A stretch of 39,233 nucleotides of DNA from Gemmatimonadota bacterium (GCA_003221895.1 QHUJ01000124.1:1-39233); one strand, 5' to 3'. Positions 1 through 8,601 are shown, counted from the stretch's first letter. Numbers and translations are program-made. Notes: a model not told the origin generated them from the letters alone.

Positions 1-145
1 AGGGTGCTCCTCCACCTCCACCGGCGCCCGAGATGCCGGACGCAATACGCCCACGCACGTCGGCAAATGGCGCGACCAGGCACACAGGAATGCCCGGCCC
101 CGTCCACATGGAACGCAGGGGCGTATCGGTGGAGTAACGAATCAT
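1..145 (-). CDS. Hypothetical protein, N-terminal fragment cut by window edge
   Basis: Read on the minus strand from an ATG at 145-143, the frame stays open to the window edge and gives 48 residues, beginning MIRYSTDTPLRSMWTG and ending in a Gly-rich stretch (GAGGGGGAP). Third codon positions are mostly G or C. A weak purine-rich stretch lies upstream of the ATG. I do not recognise the family. The gene would be divergent from the lipoprotein at 291. It could also be a chance open frame, since only the first 48 codons are visible. Confidence 0.35.
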   Translation of the reverse strand, partial: MIRYSTDTPLRSMWTGPGIPVCLVAPFADVRGRIASGISGAGGGGGAP

Positions 146-278
146 GTCAGTCGCAATTCCCTTTTTCGTGCGTGATTCGGTGCGGCGCGAGGTGCTTTGA
201 GCAAACTAAGGAATGGTACGAAACCGGGCAAGCCCGGGATTCACGGGGCCCGAAGTTCTCCGTCTTCCGCAACCGCAG

Positions 279-284
279 TTAATT
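279..284 (+). promoter_or_regulatory. Candidate -10 hexamer of a leaderless promoter (lipoprotein gene)
   Basis: TTAATT ends 6 bases before the ATG at 291, in an otherwise GC-rich stretch with no Shine-Dalgarno sequence. The distance suits a -10 box whose transcript starts at or beside the start codon. No convincing -35 is visible. The same hexamer placement recurs at several first genes in this window. Confidence 0.4.
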
Positions 285-290
285 ATCCGT

Positions 291-1055
291 ATGCGCATCA
301 CCCGTCTAACGGTACTCGGCGCGATGCTTTTGGTGGTTGGCTGCGGCGGGCCGTTGCCCACGACTGGGGCGGCCACCGGCACCCCGGCGGCAATCGCACA
401 GGTCCGGCTTTTTGCGACTTCTGGCACCGATCTGACCGTACACACCGGTCTTCCGGACGATCAGTCGGTGCGTCTCGAAGCACGACTCTACGCTCCCGAC
501 GGCCATCGCCTGACCGAGATCGTTGGCGGTGTGACGATGGACCTCCGATTCGATCCCGAATCGCTTGCGACTTCCGTCCCCGTTCCGAGGGAACCGCTCG
601 AGCGCATCGTGACGGCGCTCGCGCCTGCCGGCACCGCGGGAACGCAAATGGTCGACCTGTTCTTCCCGAGCGCGCCGTCCAAGACGTTTGGTCCCTTTCA
701 CGTGCAAGTGGAGCGTGGCGGCCCGTCGAACCCTGAGTTTCGATTATTCGACGCGTTCAACACTGACCTGACAGCGCACGTCCCGCTCGTAACTGGTGAC
801 ACCACTCGGCTTGAGGTGCGACTGTACGACGCCGAGGGCCGGCGTCGCACTTCGTTCCCAAGCGGCGCGGAGGTGACGTTCCGCTTCGAGCCGACCACGA
901 TCGCAACATCGGCTCCGGTGGCCGGCATGCCCTTCGTGAAGGACGTGACGCCCACTGCCCCACTTGGCACCGAGGGATCGCTGTTCGTCTCGATCCTTTT
1001 CCTCGCCGACAGCACGACCAAGACTTACGGCCCGATCCAAGTTCTGGTGCATTGA
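291..1055 (+). CDS. Lipoprotein with two copies of a ~100-residue domain
   Basis: A 254-residue exported lipoprotein. Residues 1-17 form a signal peptide with basic residues (R2, R5) and a hydrophobic core, followed by a lipobox VVGC with C18 as the lipidation site. The mature part consists of two homologous units, about residues 38-140 and 150-253. Both show the order RLF-x5-TDLT-x-H, then RLE-x-RLY-x-x-(D/E)-G, F(D/E)P-x3-ATS-P, and a closing K-T-(F/Y)-GP. The start was chosen at 291 because it gives the signal peptide directly; an earlier in-frame ATG at 213 would add an uncharged leader that spoils it. The stop overlaps the beginning of the next gene. The family is not recognised. By composition it looks like a beta-sandwich binding or scaffold lipoprotein partnered with the downstream barrel. 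Confidence 0.75.
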   Translation: MRITRLTVLGAMLLVVGCGGPLPTTGAATGTPAAIAQVRLFATSGTDLTVHTGLPDDQSVRLEARLYAPDGHRLTEIVGGVTMDLRFDPESLATSVPVPREPLERIVTALAPAGTAGTQMVDLFFPSAPSKTFGPFHVQVERGGPSNPEFRLFDAFNTDLTAHVPLVTGDTTRLEVRLYDAEGRRRTSFPSGAEVTFRFEPTTIATSAPVAGMPFVKDVTPTAPLGTEGSLFVSILFLADSTTKTYGPIQVLVH

Positions 1056-2277
1056 GCTCGCGCTCATCCTGGTGGCCAAACCGGGACACGCGCAGCACGA
1101 GCAGCACATGGCCGGCACGGCGTTCCCCTCCTTCGGATCCGGCACGTCCTGGCTGCCCGCGGCGACTCCGGTCCGCGGCTTTCATTTCGGGGCGTCCGGC
1201 TGGCAATTCATGATGCACGGCAGCGTGTTCTTGCAGTTCGTGTACGAATCAGGACCGCGCGGCAACTACCAGCTCGGCAGCGTGAACTGGCTGATGGCAG
1301 ATGCATCCCACGCTTTGGGAAGCGGGCTGTTTCGCGCACGCGCCATGGTGAGCGCCGAATTCCTGACCCTTACCGGGGCAGGATATCCCGAGCTCTTGCA
1401 AGTAGCCCAGCCCTACAAGGGGACGACACTCACCGATCGCATGCATCCGCACGAATTGGTGAGCGAGGCTTCGCTGACTTACGAGCATCCCTTCTCGTCG
1501 GGGGTCCGAGGGCAACTCTACGTCGCTGCGGTGGGCGAACCAGCGCTCGGTCCGGTCGCCTACCTGCACCGCCCTTCCGCAACCAGCGATCCCATCGCGC
1601 CTCTGGGCCACCACGCACAGGATGTCTCGCACGAGAGTTTCGGTGTGATCACCGCCGGACTTTTCAGCCGTCAGGTGCACGTGGAGGCCTCCATGTTCAA
1701 TGGCGCGCACCCGGACGAGGTGCGCACGAATTTCGACTACGAGAATGCAGCCCTGAACTCCTTCTCGGCGCGGATCACGGTGAATCCATCACCGCTGTGG
1801 AGCGTGGCCGCCTCTGGGGCTTATCTCCCGGCGACTGGCGGAGCGCATGCCCACGACGCCCTAGATCGCTGGGTTTTTTCGCTCATGCATGTGGTGCCGC
1901 GGAAGGAGGGCGTCTGGGCAACGACGCTCGTTTGGGGAGCGAACGTCCCGATCGCGACCGGGCGCTTTTTACATACCGCGCTGCTCGAAACCAACTTCGA
2001 TCTCGATGCACGCAGTGCGCTCTTCGGACGACTCGAGTACGTGACGCGTACGGCAGAAGAGCTCGGGCTCGTCGGCTCGGTGAGTGACGAGCAGAAGTTA
2101 GGCGCGTTTGCGGTCGGGTACGCGCGCCGCGCTCTGGCGCTACGCGGCATCGAAGCGTGGATTGGGGCACGCGGCAACGTGGAGTTGATCGGTGAGGAGC
2201 TGCAGCCCTTTTACGATACTCGGACGCCGGCGGGGATTCTCGTGTATGCCCAGCTCCGCGCTCCGGTGTTGAACTGA
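1051..2277 (+). CDS. His-rich outer-membrane-type beta-barrel protein, unknown function
   Basis: About 408 residues if started at the ATT at 1051. The start is uncertain: no ATG, GTG or TTG gives a normal N-terminus, and the open frame runs back to an ATG at 964 inside the lipoprotein gene. Residues 1-14 (ELALILVAKPGHA) look like the core and cleavage site of a signal peptide. The mature protein alternates polar and aromatic residues as barrels do. It carries His-rich conserved-looking blocks: DRMHPHEL (129-136), GEPALGPVAYLHRPSA (162-177) and APLGHH (183-188). From memory these blocks recur in uncharacterised proteins often found near metal or cupredoxin genes. The clustered His suggest metal contact, which is inference. 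It is co-transcribed with the lipoprotein. Confidence 0.65.
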   Translation: MELALILVAKPGHAQHEQHMAGTAFPSFGSGTSWLPAATPVRGFHFGASGWQFMMHGSVFLQFVYESGPRGNYQLGSVNWLMADASHALGSGLFRARAMVSAEFLTLTGAGYPELLQVAQPYKGTTLTDRMHPHELVSEASLTYEHPFSSGVRGQLYVAAVGEPALGPVAYLHRPSATSDPIAPLGHHAQDVSHESFGVITAGLFSRQVHVEASMFNGAHPDEVRTNFDYENAALNSFSARITVNPSPLWSVAASGAYLPATGGAHAHDALDRWVFSLMHVVPRKEGVWATTLVWGANVPIATGRFLHTALLETNFDLDARSALFGRLEYVTRTAEELGLVGSVSDEQKLGAFAVGYARRALALRGIEAWIGARGNVELIGEELQPFYDTRTPAGILVYAQLRAPVLN

Positions 2278-2289
2278 TCGTCTCAACCG

Positions 2290-2766
2290 CTAACGCAAAC
2301 TCACTATCCGCCCCCGCGGCGGAATCCCCGGCTCGAGCTCCAGAATCCCCACGCTGGGCGGTATCCCAAATCGCGGCCCGCCTGCTCCACCGGGGTTCAT
2401 CACGGTCACCGTCTTGTCCACCAGCTCGAGCAGCGGCCGGTGGCTATGCCCAAAGATGATGATCTCGGCGTCGGGAAACGCCTCATGCAGTTTGGCGGGA
2501 TAAGGGCTGCCGAACTGATCTCCATGCGTCACCACGATCTGAAAGCCTTCCACCTCGAGCTGGGCGACTTGCGGGAGCTTGCCCCGAAGATCGACGTCGT
2601 CGCTGTTCCCGTAGACCGCCGTCACCGGCGCAAGCGCCTGCAGCTCGATGAGCACATCATCGCGTCCAACGTCGCCGCCGTGCAGGATGTGATCGACTGC
2701 GCGGAAGATCTCGAACACCTGCGGCCGGAGTACGCCATGCGTATCCGAGATGACGCCGAGTCTCAC
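2290..2766 (-). CDS. YfcE/MJ0936-type metallophosphoesterase
   Basis: A 158-residue calcineurin-like phosphodiesterase. It carries the full set of metal ligands in order: D8 and H10 (SDTHG), D32 (GGDVG), N54 (GNSDD), H81 (THGDQ), and H107 with H109 (GHSHR). Length and spacing match the YfcE/MJ0936 family, small cytoplasmic phosphodiesterases with broad in vitro activity on phosphodiesters; the natural substrate cannot be told from sequence. The GTG start at 2766 was chosen because it overlaps the upstream stop as GTGA and places the first beta strand (RLGVISDTHG) at the N-terminus. It is the last gene of a four-gene overlapping operon that begins with ubiX. Confidence 0.88.
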   Translation of the reverse strand: MRLGVISDTHGVLRPQVFEIFRAVDHILHGGDVGRDDVLIELQALAPVTAVYGNSDDVDLRGKLPQVAQLEVEGFQIVVTHGDQFGSPYPAKLHEAFPDAEIIIFGHSHRPLLELVDKTVTVMNPGGAGGPRFGIPPSVGILELEPGIPPRGRIVSLR

Positions 2767-5327
2767 GGTTGCCGGCTTGCGCTCACGTAGAAATTGTCGT
2801 CGACCGTAAGGTCCCCGGCCTTCGGGGACGTGACAGGAAGAGTCTGCCATGCTTCGGTGGGATGCAGCAGCTGAGTCCCCAGCCCGGGAATGTTCACGCG
2901 CACCGGCATGTCAAATCCGCGGATGACATCGACCCAATGATACGACAGCGTTCCTCCTGCGACTCGATACTCAAAGACGGGGATCTTCGTCGTGGTGAGG
3001 TACTGCGCGAATACCTCGCTCAGGTCGATCCCCGCCTGCGCCGTGATGAAATCCTCGACCTGTTTACCGGTCACTGTCTGATGGCGGAAGTGCTGGTTCA
3101 GGCCGCGCAGGATGTCGCGCCACTTCGCGTCGTCATCGATGATCGCGCGGATCGTGTGCAACATGTTTCCGCCCTTGGGATACATGTCGCCCGAGCCCTG
3201 CGCGTTCACGCCGAACGCCGGAATGATCGGCTTGTCGTTCCGCACGCCGGCGCGCGCGCCGATCATGTATGCGGCACCAGCGGTTTTGCCGAGCTGGCAT
3301 TCGGTGTAAATGCCCTCGGCGTAATTGGCGAAGCTCTCGTGCAGCCACATGTCGGCGTGGTCCTGCGCCGAGATGTTGTTGCCCCACCACTCGTGCGCGC
3401 TCTCGTGCACGATGATGAAATCCCACTGCAACCCGAGCCCGGTGCGGGAGAGGTCGCGCCCCAGATAGCCGTTCAGGTAATGGTTACCGTAGGCGATGGC
3501 GCTCTGGTGCTCCATACCGAGGTGTGGCGTCTCGACCAGCTTGTAGCCGTCGGCGTACCAGGGATACGGCCCGAACCAATACTCGAAGCACCGCAGCATC
3601 GGGACGACCTGCTTGAACTGGCTCCGAGCCGTGTCGACGTGGTAGGCCAGGGGCCAGAAATCGAGCGACAGCTTGCCCGCTTCGCCGGCCAGCGTGTCGC
3701 TGAAGTGCGTGTATAGCCCGGCGTTGATCGTGACGTCGTAATTGTTGAGCGGGCTGGCCACGAACCACTCGTACGTTTTCGTGCCGTCTTTGTTCTGCTT
3801 CGTGCTGCGGAGCCGGCCGTTCGACACGTCGATCATCGAATCGGGCACCGTGATCGAGATCCGTTGGCTGTCGGGCTCGTCGGCGAGATAGTCCTTATTG
3901 GGCCACCAGATACTCGCGCCCACGCCTTCGTTCGCGGTCGCGATCCAGCGGTGACCGAGGCTGTCCTGCGTGAATGTGAAGCCACCGTCCCAGGGCAATC
4001 GCCGGCCGATGTGCGGCTTGCCATGATACCACACCGTGATCGCGCGCTGCTCCCCGGGCCGCTGCCGGGCCGCCAGCGCGATAAAGAACGCATTGCCATC
4101 CCGGCGATATCGCAGCGTGCGACGATCCTGGACAATGCTGTCCACCTCGAGGGGCACCTGCAGGTCGATCTGCATTCCGGCGGCGGGTGAGGCCTGTAGC
4201 ACCCGGTACGTGATGCCATTCCACCCGGTGATGCTCGAGTCAGCCGGGTTCACGCGTGCATGGAGGTCGTAGAACTGCACGTCCCACCAGGCGCGCCCGG
4301 GGCCGTTCGAGCCCCGCAGTGTGTCGGCGTGGGTGTAGCCCGTCGTGTCCTGGACGGCGGTCCCGAGCAGTTCCTCGAATGGCGTGTTGAGGATTGGATA
4401 GCGCGCCCAATCGCGGAAGTCAAAGTGCCACCACTCGCTCGGGTTTACGGTGAAGCCCTGGCTCTCGAGCGCGCGACGGAGCAGCGCGCGGTGCCAGCGC
4501 TGCAGCGACGTGCCACCGGGGAAGTCGGCCTGCGCGCGCGGCGTCGCCTCGTCGTACGTGGACGGCATCTCGACGGGCCGGCGGGTCGCCAGATCGTACA
4601 GCGTGATGTCGACTGCGGCCCCGCGATTGTGCTTCGAGCCACGCGCCGGGTCGGCCACGAGCCAGCGCGACGCGGGGGGCGTGGCATCCCAGAACACTTT
4701 CGTCACGTACCACGGACGGTAGGCATCGTGTATCAGCAACCCGTAGCCACGCGCCCGCAGCGCTCGCGCTGCCCGCACCAGCGCGAGCGCGGCGGGGCGC
4801 TGCAGGAACGCGTGGGCCGACGAGTAGAAGACGCTCCCCAGGAAGTTGTTGGTCGAGGCGTAGCGGATGTCGAGATGGATGCTCGCGTCGAGCGCCGCGG
4901 GCTCGACGAGGTCGGGCATGAGGAAGGCGCCGCTCTCGGCAGGCGGTGTGAGCGCGCGATCCACGCGCAGCAACTCCGCGACGGGTTGAACCGGTGTGAG
5001 TCGAAGCTGTCCGCCGTCGGCGGGGCCAAGCTGCAGGTGGCGCCAGGCACGGCTCCCCGCCTGAATCTCGTTCCGGCGGAACACGAGCGAGCTGCCGCCC
5101 AGCGGACCCTCCGCCGGCGAGGTGAAGACCGATTCGGACGCTTGCGCGAGTCGTGCGGGGGCGCCCGAGTCCACCAGCATGACCAGGGCGCCGCGATCCT
5201 CATAGATGTAGAGCGTTTCTGGACCACTCGCATAGGCGCCGATCAGGGCGCGCCACACTGCGGGAGGCGGCGCGGGCTTCGCTGGCAGCGAATCCGGCAG
5301 CTGCAGGAGGAGAACGAGCAGGATCAC
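2763..5327 (-). CDS. Fused D-Ala-D-Ala dipeptidase (M15D) and M1 aminopeptidase, secreted
   Basis: An 854-residue protein that appears to hold two zinc peptidases in one uninterrupted frame. Residues 1-17 are a hydrophobic export signal. Residues 20-135 are an unassigned beta-rich region. Residues about 140-320 match VanX/DdpX D-Ala-D-Ala dipeptidases, with the zinc motif SKHNRGAAVD (231-240) and EWWH (298-301). The remainder is an M1 metallopeptidase: GMEHQ (604-608) replaces the GAMEN exopeptidase loop, HESAH (641-645) is followed by E664 at the exact HEXXH-x18-E distance, and Y716 (MYPKGG) fits the catalytic tyrosine. Both active sites look intact. The GTG start at 5327 overlaps the upstream stop as GTGA and yields the signal peptide at once. 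Likely role: cleaving peptidoglycan-type dipeptides and other peptides in the periplasm. The fusion is unusual. Confidence 0.85.
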   Translation of the reverse strand: MILLVLLLQLPDSLPAKPAPPPAVWRALIGAYASGPETLYIYEDRGALVMLVDSGAPARLAQASESVFTSPAEGPLGGSSLVFRRNEIQAGSRAWRHLQLGPADGGQLRLTPVQPVAELLRVDRALTPPAESGAFLMPDLVEPAALDASIHLDIRYASTNNFLGSVFYSSAHAFLQRPAALALVRAARALRARGYGLLIHDAYRPWYVTKVFWDATPPASRWLVADPARGSKHNRGAAVDITLYDLATRRPVEMPSTYDEATPRAQADFPGGTSLQRWHRALLRRALESQGFTVNPSEWWHFDFRDWARYPILNTPFEELLGTAVQDTTGYTHADTLRGSNGPGRAWWDVQFYDLHARVNPADSSITGWNGITYRVLQASPAAGMQIDLQVPLEVDSIVQDRRTLRYRRDGNAFFIALAARQRPGEQRAITVWYHGKPHIGRRLPWDGGFTFTQDSLGHRWIATANEGVGASIWWPNKDYLADEPDSQRISITVPDSMIDVSNGRLRSTKQNKDGTKTYEWFVASPLNNYDVTINAGLYTHFSDTLAGEAGKLSLDFWPLAYHVDTARSQFKQVVPMLRCFEYWFGPYPWYADGYKLVETPHLGMEHQSAIAYGNHYLNGYLGRDLSRTGLGLQWDFIIVHESAHEWWGNNISAQDHADMWLHESFANYAEGIYTECQLGKTAGAAYMIGARAGVRNDKPIIPAFGVNAQGSGDMYPKGGNMLHTIRAIIDDDAKWRDILRGLNQHFRHQTVTGKQVEDFITAQAGIDLSEVFAQYLTTTKIPVFEYRVAGGTLSYHWVDVIRGFDMPVRVNIPGLGTQLLHPTEAWQTLPVTSPKAGDLTVDDNFYVSASRQP

Positions 5328-5758
5328 AGGAAGGCGAAGACGCGCTCGCCGCTGAATCGCTTCGCGCGTAAATCCCACGGAAAGAAGATCACGACGCGAA
5401 ACTCGACTTTGGTCCCCGACGGAGCGTACGACAGCCACTTGTTCTGGTGCGTCCCCGTCACCGTCGCTTCCTCGCAGACCCCCTGAGGCCCGATCACAAT
5501 CTGCTGCAGATCGAAATGAATGTCGGGAAAGGCGCCCAGCAGCCCCACGTAGAACTGAGTCGCTCCGGCATGGCCTTCCCACCGGGCACCCGTGTGTCCG
5601 ACCACCTCATAGACGCAATCGGGTGTGAGCGTCGCGATCAGTCCAGCGATATCGTGCCGGTCTTCGGCGATCGAATGCGCCTTCCACAGCTCGCGGACCT
5701 CGCGGTACAGCTCCGGCGTGACGTCACGAGACAGCAACTCACGAACATTCATGCTCAT
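5324..5758 (-). CDS. SnoaL-like / NTF2-fold protein
   Basis: A 144-residue cone-fold protein of the SnoaL-like polyketide cyclase group. Typical features are the N-terminal helix with LWKAHSIAEDRHDIAGLIATL, the strand TPDCVYEVVG, WEGHAGATQFY, FPDIHFDL, and the end strands carrying VTGTHQNKWL and VEFRVVIFFPW. Many relatives have no assigned reaction, so the substrate is unknown. The ATG at 5758 forms an ATGA overlap with the ubiX stop, and its own stop forms GTGA with the next gene, so it is the second gene of a tightly coupled operon. A second ATG lies two codons later. Confidence 0.8.
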   Translation of the reverse strand: MSMNVRELLSRDVTPELYREVRELWKAHSIAEDRHDIAGLIATLTPDCVYEVVGHTGARWEGHAGATQFYVGLLGAFPDIHFDLQQIVIGPQGVCEEATVTGTHQNKWLSYAPSGTKVEFRVVIFFPWDLRAKRFSGERVFAFL

Positions 5759-6366
5759 CCCTGCCACGGTTTGATCAGTGGAATCACCAGCCCAAAGTGA
5801 TCGATGACGCGCTGCACGATGAAATCGACGAGCTGCCCGATCTCCTTCGGCCGCTGATAGAATCCTGGCGCGGCCGGGAGGATGACGGCGCCGGCCTCGG
5901 CCGCGAGCGTCATGTTGCGCAGATGCACCAGCGACAGCGGCGTCTCCCGCGGCACCAGCACCAGCTTGCGCCGTTCCTTGAGCGTCACGTCGGCGGCGCG
6001 CTCGATCAGCGACCGGCTGGTGCCGTGCGCGATCGCCGCCATCGTCCCCATCGAGCAGGGGCAGACCACCATGCCGAGCGTCTGCACCGAGCCGGACGCG
6101 GGCTCCCCGCCGCGATCCCCGTCGTTGAAGACCCGCACGCTCGACCATTCGCCACCCGTAGCCTTCCTCAGACCGGCCTCGTCCTTGAGCCCGCACTCTT
6201 CGGCGAGCAAGCGCCAGCCATGGGTCGAGATCAGCAGCCAGGTCGGCACGCGGTTGTTCGCCAGCACCTCGAGCATGCGTACGGCGTAAGGCGCGCCGGA
6301 GGCGCCGGTAATGGCGAGGACGATGGGTTTTGGGGGCGTGCCGGGGGTGGTCACGGCCGGAAACAT
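5755..6366 (-). CDS. ubiX: Flavin prenyltransferase UbiX
   Basis: A 203-residue UbiX family protein. It joins dimethylallyl phosphate to FMN to make prenylated FMN, the cofactor of UbiD decarboxylases. The N-terminal strand and FMN loop read VLAITGASGAPYAVRMLE. The central block CPCSMGTMAAIAHGTSRSLI and the following DVTLKERRKLVLVPRETP are hallmarks of the family, as is HLRNMTLAAEAGAVILPAAP. It is probably the partner of the ubiD gene at 9607-11082. It is the first gene of a minus-strand operon and starts only 17 bases from the divergent ptrB gene. Confidence 0.95.
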   Translation of the reverse strand: MFPAVTTPGTPPKPIVLAITGASGAPYAVRMLEVLANNRVPTWLLISTHGWRLLAEECGLKDEAGLRKATGGEWSSVRVFNDGDRGGEPASGSVQTLGMVVCPCSMGTMAAIAHGTSRSLIERAADVTLKERRKLVLVPRETPLSLVHLRNMTLAAEAGAVILPAAPGFYQRPKEIGQLVDFIVQRVIDHFGLVIPLIKPWQG

Positions 6367-6376
6367 AGCGTTAATT
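6348..6376 (+). promoter_or_regulatory. Candidate promoter of the oligopeptidase B gene
   Basis: TGGTCA (6348-6353) and TTAATT (6371-6376) are separated by 17 bases. TTAATT ends 7 bases before the ATG at 6384, so transcription would start at or next to the start codon. There is no Shine-Dalgarno sequence. The AT-rich core 6371-6376 also lies 4 bases upstream of the divergent ubiX start and may serve both directions. Confidence 0.4.
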
Positions 6377-6383
6377 CGACCTG

Positions 6384-8534
6384 ATGATCACGCATCCGCG
6401 ATTCCTGGCCCTCGCGGCCTTCGTCCCCGCTGTCATCGTCGCGCAGCAGTCACCCGCACCGTCTCCCACTGCACCAGCGCTCACACCACCGGTGGCGGCT
6501 GTTCGCCCGCATCGCTTCGACGAGCACGGCACCGTGCGAACGGACTCCTACTACTGGCTGCGCGAGCGAAGCAATCCCGAGGTGATCAAGTACCTCGAGG
6601 ACGAGAACGCCTACACCAAAGGAGTCATGGCGCATACTGAGGCGTTGCAGAACCGGCTCTACGACGAGCTCAAGGGCCGCGTTCTCCAGAGTGACCAGTC
6701 GGTCCCATTTCGCGAGGGCAACTACTTCTACTACACCCGCCTCGTGGAGGGAAAGAACTACCCCATCTACGCGCGCAAGCGCGGCTCGCTGAACGCGCCC
6801 GAAGAGATTCTCATCGATGCCAACGCGCTGGCCGAAGGGAAGCCGACGTTCCTGATCAGGGCCTGGGAAGTCAGCTCTGGGGAAGATCTGCTCGCGTTTG
6901 CCGCGGACACGACAGGCGGGCGCGTGAGCTCGATTCGCTTCAAGAATCTGCGCAGCGGCGAATTGCTGCCCGACATCGTGCCGCGCGCGATCGGCGGTAT
7001 CGCGTGGGCCGAGGACAACCGCACCCTGTTTTACACGAAGCCCGACTCCGTCACGGTGCGACCCTATCAGATCTACCGCCACAAGCTCGGCACGCCCGCA
7101 TCGGCCGATCACCTGGTCTATGAGGACAAGGACGAGACGTATTACACGTCAGTTTTCAAGACCAAATCCCGGGCGTACATCATGGTTCAGTCCGAGCAAA
7201 CGATGGCGACTGAGTACCATTACGTTCGCGCGGACCAACCCGATGCGGCCGTTCGCGTCCTCATTCCGCGAGAGCGCGGTCACGAATACTACGCCGACCA
7301 CTTCGGCGATTATTTCTACATCCTGTCGAACGACCACGCCAAGAATTTCCGCCTCATGCGCACGCCGGTGGCGCGGCCCGGTCGGGACAACTGGGAAGAG
7401 GTCATTGCGCATCGCCCGGATGTGCTGCTCGAGGGCTTCGAGTCCTTCAAGGACTACCTGGTATTGAGCGAGCGCAAGGATGGTCTGGTGCAGCTGCGCG
7501 TGCGGCCCTGGAGCGGCGGCGGGCGTACGGAGTATTACCTCGATTTCGGCGAGCCTGCCTACCTCGCGTACGTCAGCGTCAATCGCGAGTTCGACACGCC
7601 CCTGCTGCGCTTTGTCTACACGTCGTTGACGACGCCGTCGTCCACCTACGACTACGACATGCGCACGCGGCAGAAGACGCTGCTCAAGCGCGATTCGATT
7701 TTGGGCGGCTTCGATCCGGCGAACTACGTGACGGAGCGTTTTTACACGACCGCGCGCGACGGGGCTCGAGTGCCGGTCTCGGTCGTTTATCGCAAAGGCA
7801 TTGCCCGGCCGGCCCCCCTGCTGCTGACTGGCTATGGATCGTACGGGGCGAGCACCGATCCGACATTCTCGTCGGATCGGCTGTCCCTGCTCGACAGGGG
7901 CTTCGTATTTGCCATCGCGCACATTCGCGGCGGGTCCGAAATGGGCCGCGCGTGGTACGAAAACGGCAGGCAACTGCAGAAGAAAAACACCTTCACCGAT
8001 TTCATCGATGTTGCCGACGACCTCGTGCGTCGCGGCTACACGACGCCCGACCGGATGTTTGCGCGCGGCGCCAGTGCCGGCGGTTTGCTCATGGGCGCGG
8101 TCGTCAACATGCGGCCCGAGCTGTTCGAAGGCGTGATCGCCGGTGTGCCCTACGTCGATGTCATTACGACGATGATGGACTCGACCATTCCGTTGACGAC
8201 CGGTGAGTACGACGAATGGGGCAATCCCCACGACTCCACGTTCTACCGGTACATGTTGTCGTATTCACCCTACGACAACGTCGAACGGAAGGAATACCCG
8301 AATCTGCTCCTCACGGCCGGCCTGTACGATACGCAGGTGCTGTATGTCGAGCCGGCGAAATGGACGGCCAAGCTACGCGCCATGAAGACGGACACGAACC
8401 GCCTGATCCTGCGCACGAACATGGAGGCGGGGCACAGCGGTGCGTCGGGTCGCTACAAACGCTGGCGCGATGTCGCGTTCGAGTACGCCTTTTTACTCGA
8501 TCTGGCGGGGCTGGGAGACAAGCCTACACCCTAG
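6384..8534 (+). CDS. ptrB: Oligopeptidase B (S9A serine peptidase), predicted secreted
   Basis: A 716-residue prolyl-oligopeptidase-family enzyme that cleaves small peptides after Arg or Lys. The N-terminal half is the seven-bladed propeller. The hydrolase domain carries S564 in RGASAGGLL, D649 in AGLYDTQVLY and H684 in EAGHSGASGRY. The spacings of 85 and 35 residues are those known for the E. coli OpB triad. Other family blocks are HIRGGSEMGRAWYENG and PLTTGEYDEWGNP. Residues 1-20 form a signal peptide ending near VAQQ, whereas classical OpB is cytoplasmic, so this copy probably acts in the periplasm or outside. A Pro-rich linker follows the signal. It is monocistronic and faces the ubiA gene convergently across a palindromic hairpin. 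Confidence 0.93.
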   Translation: MITHPRFLALAAFVPAVIVAQQSPAPSPTAPALTPPVAAVRPHRFDEHGTVRTDSYYWLRERSNPEVIKYLEDENAYTKGVMAHTEALQNRLYDELKGRVLQSDQSVPFREGNYFYYTRLVEGKNYPIYARKRGSLNAPEEILIDANALAEGKPTFLIRAWEVSSGEDLLAFAADTTGGRVSSIRFKNLRSGELLPDIVPRAIGGIAWAEDNRTLFYTKPDSVTVRPYQIYRHKLGTPASADHLVYEDKDETYYTSVFKTKSRAYIMVQSEQTMATEYHYVRADQPDAAVRVLIPRERGHEYYADHFGDYFYILSNDHAKNFRLMRTPVARPGRDNWEEVIAHRPDVLLEGFESFKDYLVLSERKDGLVQLRVRPWSGGGRTEYYLDFGEPAYLAYVSVNREFDTPLLRFVYTSLTTPSSTYDYDMRTRQKTLLKRDSILGGFDPANYVTERFYTTARDGARVPVSVVYRKGIARPAPLLLTGYGSYGASTDPTFSSDRLSLLDRGFVFAIAHIRGGSEMGRAWYENGRQLQKKNTFTDFIDVADDLVRRGYTTPDRMFARGASAGGLLMGAVVNMRPELFEGVIAGVPYVDVITTMMDSTIPLTTGEYDEWGNPHDSTFYRYMLSYSPYDNVERKEYPNLLLTAGLYDTQVLYVEPAKWTAKLRAMKTDTNRLILRTNMEAGHSGASGRYKRWRDVAFEYAFLLDLAGLGDKPTP

Positions 8535-8601
8535 CGTCCGCGGCGATTCGGGGTGGGTGACCGCTTCGGGTGCCGGGGTGGTTGTGGTGGACTCGGGACA
8601 T

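Noticed and set aside
4-282. 92-codon open frame on the plus strand at the window start
   Set aside because: It has no ribosome site and an Arg/Cys-rich product. The minus strand gives a more protein-like reading of 1-145, and the frame runs across the probable promoter of the lipoprotein.
4260-5486. 408-codon open frame on the plus strand
   Set aside because: It is antisense to the M15D half of the fusion protein, whose motifs are conclusive.
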